Source: Paguma larvata (lineage: Eukaryota > Chordata > Mammalia > Carnivora > Viverridae). From it: 64,000 bases of DNA. The notes under the pieces were generated by a model, which saw nothing but the letters and a program-made list of their open reading frames with translations, ran no database searches and was not told the origin of the DNA. The DNA lies in assembly GCA_030068075.1 (NCBI GenBank), contig CM057827.1, positions 71,810,500 through 71,874,499 on the forward strand, in the 5' to 3' direction. This document shows, piece by piece, positions 58,751 through 64,000 of the stretch. The position numbers and the translations under genes are program-made. Within the stretch, counting starts at the first letter, position 1. Every line of letters begins with the position of its first letter.

Positions 58751-59610
58751 AAAAATAAAATAAAAATAAATGAAATTTGAAAGGATCATTTAAAATAACA
58801 ATAATTAATTAATTAATTAAAAATAAAAGAGAAAAGGCTGTTCTCTTCCCTAAAACTCTCTCTTAGAGTAGTTTAGTTCTTCTGCAGACAGTCCCTCTCC
58901 AGACACCACTTCGAATCAAAACCACTGTCTTCTGCTGCTTCTGTCTGGAAAAGGAGGGTCTCCCTCTGACCCACCACTGTAGCCCCTCTGTCCCCGTGCA
59001 GGCCAGCCAGAACGCCCGGAGCCACCTCCTTAGGTGTGCCTTCCAGCCTTCTCCCAGCTGGTCCTTTGGGAAAGTGCTTCCAGATGTGTGCACCACAGGC
59101 TGGGAGAAAACTCAGACTGGTGAAGAAGGATGAACTAAGGGGGGCAGGGGGTGTTTACTATGCATGAAGATTCATTATGGCTGTTCTCTAAATAACTGCC
59201 TTTTTAGTATAATGCTAATATGAATGGATTTATGAAAATTTGATTTTCATATAAAATTTTAGAAGCACGTCATTTGCCTAAGGTGGCTGCATATTTATAA
59301 TATGCGCCTCCTCTAACTGATACGAAATAAGTTTTCATAATTGGTATCATATACATGCTCTCAAATTTTGTCTTCCCTTTCTGTCCTATCCATAGGGAGT
59401 ACCATCCATCCATCCTAAAAGAAATTATTCTTCCTTCTGAAAATCAGGTAATAGAAACCTAATATATTTTTCTCATTGTGGACAAAGTCTATTATTAATA
59501 TCTCTATGAATTCTACAGAACAAGATACATTCAGTAATATTAATAATTACTGGATACAATTATATCCACTTAGTTCTTTTTAAATGATGAAGATAATATG
59601 TTTAAGAGTG
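58751..59610. other. Diverged counterpart of the unit 1 19.5-20.0 kb stretch
   Basis: 58860-59290 aligns loosely with 19490-20000, including the CATTTGCCTAAG end. No coding sequence is seen. Confidence 0.5.
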
Positions 59611-59611
59611 G

Positions 59612-59930
59612 GGGTGCCTGGCTGGCTCTGTTGGTAGAGCATGCAACTCTTGATCTCGGGGTTGTAAGTTTGAGGATCATGTTGGATGTAGAGATTACTT
59701 AGAAATAAAATATTTGAGGCGCCTGGGTGGCTCAGTCGGTTGAGCATCAGACTTTGGCTTAGGTCATGATCTCACAGTTGATGAGTTCCAGCGCCGTGTT
59801 GGGCTCCATGCTGACAGACAGCTCAGAGCCTGGAGCCTGCTTTGGATTCTGTGTCTCCTCTCTCCGCCCCTCCTCCGGTCATGCTCTGTCTCTCTCTGTC
59901 TCAAAAATAAATATAAACATTAAAAATATA
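59612..59930 (+). mobile_element. Short old-type CAN-SINE then full CAN-SINE
   Basis: 59612-59712 (GGGGTGCCTGGCTGGCTCTG to GTAGAGATTACTTAGAAATAAAA) and 59717-59920 (full, sense). Confidence 0.9.
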
Positions 59931-59938
59931 TAAAAATA

Positions 59939-60507
59939 TACCCTATGATCCAGCAATAGCCCTGCTAGGAATCTACCCAAGAGACACAGGAGTGCTGATG
60001 CATAGGGGCATGTGTACCCCAATGTTCATAGCAGCACTTTCGACAATAGCCAAATCATGGAAAGAGACCAAGTGCCCATCAATTGACGAATGGATAAAGA
60101 AGTTATGGTACTTATATACAATGGACTACTACGTGGCAATGAGAAAAAATGAAATCTGGCCATGTGTAGCAACATGGATGGAACTGGAAGGTATTATGTT
60201 AAGTGAAATAAGTCAGTCAGAAAAAGACAGATACCATATGTTTCCACGAATAGGTGGACTTTGTGAGACTAAGCAAAAACCAGGGGACGGGGAAGAGGGG
60301 AAAGGAAAAAAAGACACAGAGAGGGAGGGAGATAAAACATAAGAGACTCTCAAAGACTAAGAAAAAACTGAGGGTGAGGGGGATGAGGGAGAGGGGAGGG
60401 GGGTGATGGGCATTAAAAAGGGCACATGTTGGGATGAACACTGGGTGTTATATGTAAACCAATTTGAAAATAAACTATTATAAAATTAAAAAATATATAA
60501 AATAAAA
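59939..60507 (+). mobile_element. 5'-truncated young L1, second copy
   Basis: Starts CCCTATGATCCAGCAATAGCC and ends in an A-rich tail. It is nearly identical to 58110-58650. An 18-bp duplication flanks it (TAAAAATATATAAAAATA at 59921-59938 and 60508-60525). It is a separate insertion because its target site differs. Confidence 0.85.
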
Positions 60508-60535
60508 TAAAAATATATAAAAATAAAATCTTTAC

Positions 60536-60660
60536 GGGGCACCTGGCTGGCTCAGTCAGCAGAGCACACAACTCTTGATCTCAGGGTTGTGAGTTCGAGC
60601 CCCAAGTTAAGCTTGGAGCCTACTTAAATAAATAAATAAATGGATAGATAGATAAAATCT
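60536..60660 (+). mobile_element. Short old-type CAN-SINE
   Basis: GGGGCACCTGGCTGGCTCAG to GGAGCCTACTTAAATAAATAAATAAA. Confidence 0.88.
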
Positions 60661-62036
60661 TCAAAATAAATTTAAAAAATAAAATATATATATTAAAATA
60701 AAATCTTTACATATATATATGTTAGAGGTTAATATTTATAAATGCGTATTTTTAATGATATTCCAGTGGTTAGATCTGTCAATGTTCACACCTCTGTATA
60801 ACTAACCTCTTTCCAGTTTAATTTTTTTTGTTGTTTCTTAAGAACTAACAAAGCATAGGTAGTTTAAGCATAGGTAAAATTACCTAAAACACTATTTGGA
60901 GAAAAAAACCCGTTTTTGAACTAATCATTCATCAAAGGCAATTTTTAAATAATATTGTGCTCAGATGTTTAATACCTTTAAAGGATTTTTGAGAATCTCA
61001 TTTGTAGGAAGTCAAATAAGGTCGTAAAATAATAACACACTAAAGGTCAAATTCTGTAGTCATCAATCTATTATAATCCAAATCACCAAAATCAATAAAC
61101 TACTTGTGTCAATCAATAAAGTTAAATAACATTCTAAGGCAAACAGAAAACATAGATGATGGCTTTAACTTTGTTTACACTGGGGACAGACTCATACTGC
61201 TGAAGTAGGTGGCCAGTCCCCTCGCCCTATAGTCCTGACCACGTGACACAAACAGGAGAGATGTGATCACACAGGGAAACAGGATGCAGGACCAACCAGA
61301 GTTGGCAAATCCGTTCAGTCAGACAATCAGCCAACAAATATTTATTAATTACCTTACTGTTGACAAACACTGTGGCAGGTGCTGCAGATACAATAAAAGA
61401 ACAAGAAAGACTTGATCTTTGCTCTGAAAGAGCTTATAATCTACTCAAAGAAACCATTGAGCATTTAAACGAATAGTTTTCATCACACTGTGCCGAAATT
61501 GCCATTTACAATGTAAATTCTTATCTCCAAGAAGATTGTCTTCTAAGGGAGAAAAACTCTTCCCCAAGGAAGTGACAGCCAAGTGAGTCCTGAGGAATGA
61601 GACTATGTTGAGATGAATCAGTATACTCCAGAAGGTCCTTGTTGCTCTGAGGGAACCAAAGGAAAGAAGATTATAGAAAGGTATAAGGGCCAGATCTCAA
61701 AGGTTCTTGTAGATCATGGGAGGAGACATTTTGAGAAGTCCGTCCCAACAATAGGGATTGCAATTGTGGAGTAACTTGTCCACATTGCTCTAAAATCCAC
61801 TTCTCTGTGGTCCCCCTTGGGGGTATAGACCCATCATATTCACTAACACTATTATTTAGACACAACCTTATGCCTTGACTTTCAATACTTGAAATAGGGT
61901 CTCCCATAGAAGGAGCATTTCAGGACATCTAGAAATTAACCAGCCTCTGAGGGCTTGTCTTGCAAGGCAAACCCAGATGACTGATGGCAAATGCTTTCTA
62001 TTTTAAAATAAAGAAGTCCTCTGTATCCCTCCTAGA
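60661..62036. other. Upstream region of OR gene 4
   Basis: Diverged counterpart of 20400-21965, with an L2 relic at about 61320-61470 ('caacaaatatttattaattacc', 'ggtgctgcagatacaataaaagaac'). The promoter cannot be assigned. Confidence 0.5.
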
Positions 62037-62115
62037 CTCTGGTCATCAGACGAAACCATTCTCTCACCACTTCCTGTGTATATTTCCCTCGTCTGACTCC
62101 ACCATTCATCTCCAC

Positions 62116-62117
62116 AG
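62116..62117 (+). promoter_or_regulatory. Predicted 3' splice site before OR gene 4
   Basis: The same CTCCACAG as in the other copies. It argues against use of the in-frame upstream ATG at 61984. Confidence 0.55.
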
Positions 62118-62130
62118 ACTACAGAAAGAA

Positions 62131-63087
62131 ATGAGAAAGACCAAAAACATATCCCTGGACACCGTGGTGACAGACTTCGTTCTCCTGGGCTTACTTCACC
62201 CCCCGAGTCTAAGGCCCCTCCTCTTCCTGGTCTTCTTCATCATTTACATCCTAACTCAGCTGGGGAACCTGCTCATTCTGCTCACCGTGTGGGCTGACCC
62301 AAAGCTCCATGCTCGCCCCATGTACATTCTTCTGGGTGTGCTCTCCTTCCTGGACATGTGGCTCTCCTCAGTCATTGTCCCTCGAGTTATTCTAAACTTC
62401 ACTCCCACCAGCAAGGCAATCCCCTTTGGTGGCTGTGTGGCTCAGTTGTACTCCTTTCACTTCCTGGGAAGCACCCAGTGCTTCCTCTATACCTTGATGG
62501 CCTACGACAGGTACCTGGCAATATGCCAGCCTCTGCGCTACCCCGTGCTCATGAATGGGAGGTTATGCACCGTCCTCGTGGCTGGGGCTTGGGTGGCCGG
62601 CTCCATCCATGGGTCTATCCAGGCCACCCTGACCTTCCGCCTGCCATATTGTGGGCCCAATCAAGTGGATTATTTTTTCTGTGACATCCCTGCAGTTTTG
62701 AGACTGGCCTGTGCTGACACAACCATCAATGAGCTTGTGACCTTTGTGGACATTGGGGTGGTGGCTGCCAGTTGCTTCGTGTTAATTCTGCTCTCCTATG
62801 CCTACATAGTCCACGCCATCCTGAAGATACGTACTGCTGATGGGCGGCGCCGAGCCTTCTCCACCTGCGGCTCCCACCTAACCGTGGTCACAGTCTACTA
62901 TGTCCCCTGTATTTTCATCTACCTCAGGCCAGGTTCCAAGAGTCCCCTGGATGGGGCAGTGGCTGTGTTTTACACTGTTGTCACTCCATTACTGAACCCC
63001 CTCATTTATACTCTGAGGAACCAAGAAGTGAAGTCCGCTCTGAAGAGAATAACAGCAGGTGGAGGGGCCGCCAGTGAAAACAAGTAA
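62131..63087 (+). CDS. OR10G2: Olfactory receptor, OR10G2-like, copy 4
   Basis: A 318-residue seven-transmembrane odorant receptor with sequon NIS at 6-8, LGN 44-46, MAYDRYLAIC 123-132, FSTCGSH 243-249 and NPLIY 289-293. The frame stays open 49 codons upstream to 61984. I chose 62131 because it equals the start of the other copies and follows the splice acceptor. It carries OR10G2 states lost in copies 1-3 (TDF at 14-16, LL at 48-49, AIPFGG, NELVTF), and is probably closest to the ancestral gene. Private changes include Ser108, Phe183 and Pro267. It sits outside the recent array, in a diverged unit. By order it could instead stand where human OR10G3 or OR10G1P lies. Confidence 0.95.
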   Translation: MRKTKNISLDTVVTDFVLLGLLHPPSLRPLLFLVFFIIYILTQLGNLLILLTVWADPKLHARPMYILLGVLSFLDMWLSSVIVPRVILNFTPTSKAIPFGGCVAQLYSFHFLGSTQCFLYTLMAYDRYLAICQPLRYPVLMNGRLCTVLVAGAWVAGSIHGSIQATLTFRLPYCGPNQVDYFFCDIPAVLRLACADTTINELVTFVDIGVVAASCFVLILLSYAYIVHAILKIRTADGRRRAFSTCGSHLTVVTVYYVPCIFIYLRPGSKSPLDGAVAVFYTVVTPLLNPLIYTLRNQEVKSALKRITAGGGAASENK

Positions 63088-63164
63088 CTCCAGGGTCAGG
63101 GACTTCCTGTGTCACCATTGCCACCACACCTCTCAGCTACTGCTGCATGTGGCAAACATTCAAA

Positions 63165-63925
63165 AATAGATGTTGGCTTAAGGTGAACTGGATGTAATTC
63201 TACTAGGAAGAATCTTCTAGTACTATATTTAACCTCAGTAAATTGGCCAGAGTTGTTTTATACTTTTCTGATCCACCTCTCAGGAGAAAGCACATTCTAC
63301 ACAAATGTTGAATATGAGGAGTAATGCTCTATCTAGGAAGAGGGGGATTATTCCAGGAAAATTTGGGGAAGACCAGTATAATGCTACCCCACTACCTCCA
63401 TCCATTGCTTCACTCATAATTTCCCAAGCCTCTAGGCATTTGGATCGCTTTGCTCACATTAAGGAGATGAATCACCTACCAACCTGGAACATTTGCTTCA
63501 GAATTTCAAGTGCGAAGAAAATAAACCTCTAATCCTTTAAATCATGAATTTGTTAATGGATTAATTTATTACAGCAGCTTTACCTCATCCTTAATAATAC
63601 TTCACACAATCAGCAATTTTTAAAAAATTAAAACAGCACCAGGAAAGACTTTCAAACTACATCTAAACCATCCAAAGTATCCAGAAAAACTCTTAATCAA
63701 TTGTCATAATGCCAAATAGCCAAAGATCTGGAAGCCACCTGGTTAGTGATTCAGTGGGCCAATCAGTTAATCACATAATATCCCTCTGACCAGGCCAGGG
63801 TGATAGAAATGACCTTGACTTTTCCACTGTGACCTGTCCTGGTCTTACCTAGAAGAATAAGAAAACATGAAGACAGAGGACTCAATTTCAATATTAAAAC
63901 AAGTGTCAATAGTTCTTTTAGAAAA
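63165..63925. other. Region after OR gene 4, no recognised content
   Basis: Unique-looking, AT-rich. The frame at 63305-63532 has no family motif. Confidence 0.4.
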
Positions 63926-64000
63926 TGAAAGTCCGACAGGAAACCATCAAAATCCTAGAGGAGAAAGCAGGAAAAAACCTCTTTGACCTGAGACGAAGTA
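63926..64000 (+). mobile_element. L1 ORF2 C-terminal fragment, cut by the window end
   Basis: AAACCATCAAAATCCTAGAGG then AAAAACCTCTTTGACCT is the L1 ORF2 text for TIKILEE..KNLFDL, in sense. It continues beyond the window. Confidence 0.8.

Larger units (their letters stand above)
53660..63160 (+). repeat. Older, diverged unit 4 with OR gene 4
   Basis: It starts with ATAATACTGCCATCTTGTGG as units 1-3 do. Weaker matches follow in order: 55530-55960 to 16990-17420 (TTAGAGGTCATCTGAACAG against TTGGAGGTCATCCAAAGC), 59155-59285 to 19865-20000 (ending CATTTGCCTAAG), and 61090-61140 to 21000-21035 (CAATCAATAAAGTTAAATAA). The final 1.1 kb, with the OR gene, is by contrast almost identical. The SINEs inside are unit-specific. 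The unit is an old duplicate whose OR end has been homogenised. Confidence 0.75.

Noticed and set aside
61984..62130. 49-codon N-terminal extension of OR copy 4
   Set aside because: No OR in the array has it, it crosses the conserved splice acceptor at 62116-62117, and the text is not signal-like. The start at 62131 matches the other copies.
1..64000. CRISPR array, tRNA gene or rRNA gene
   Set aside because: Regular short repeats are microsatellites or SINEs. The tRNA-like heads belong to CAN-SINEs and lack intact tRNA folds in context.

Overview
The window is carnivore, almost certainly felid, nuclear DNA. It is full of tRNA-Lys-derived CAN-SINEs of the felid type (head GGGGCGCCTGGGTGGCTCAG, CT-rich body, AAATAAATAAACATT tail). 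It also holds carnivore-type L1 copies, solo LTRs and old MIR/L2 relics. The species cannot be named from this sequence.

The genes place it at the centromeric edge of the T-cell receptor alpha/delta locus. There are four intact single-exon olfactory receptor genes on the + strand (22.06, 32.54, 42.76 and 62.13 kb). All are 318 residues and closely match OR10G2. On the - strand lie two relics of the TCR-alpha variable gene TRAV1 (12.88-13.56 and 48.33-49.00 kb), each with a leader exon, a V exon and a recombination signal. In human, OR10G2 lies between TRAV1-1 and TRAV1-2 in opposite orientation. The window reads as the reverse complement of that order, with OR10G2 amplified.

Layout: 0-1.1 kb, an L1 tail and an unidentified retrocopy-like stretch; 1.1-8.1 kb, a full-length but dead antisense L1; 8.1-12.8 kb, SINEs and a solo LTR inside an older repeat; 12.8-13.9 kb, TRAV1 relic A; 14-16 kb, an L1 ORF1 fragment and SINEs; 16.0-46.3 kb, three tandem units of about 10 kb, each with one OR10G2-like gene; 46.3-53.6 kb, SINEs, TRAV1 relic B and a solo LTR inside an L1; 53.7-63.2 kb, an older, much diverged fourth unit ending in the fourth OR gene; 63.9-64.0 kb, the start of another L1 fragment.

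The array carries its own history. Both unit junctions contain a chimeric CAN-SINE joining the SINE at the left edge of the array to the SINE at its right edge, as expected for SINE-mediated unequal recombination. Unit 2 matches unit 3 on its left and unit 1 on its right, as expected if a later unequal crossover between two units made the third. The fourth OR gene and the TRAV1 pair are islands of high similarity in diverged flanks, which suggests gene conversion. Both TRAV1 copies share disabling changes, which fits the reported loss of the MR1/TRAV1 (MAIT cell) system in carnivores. No CRISPR array, operon or bacterial-type feature is present.
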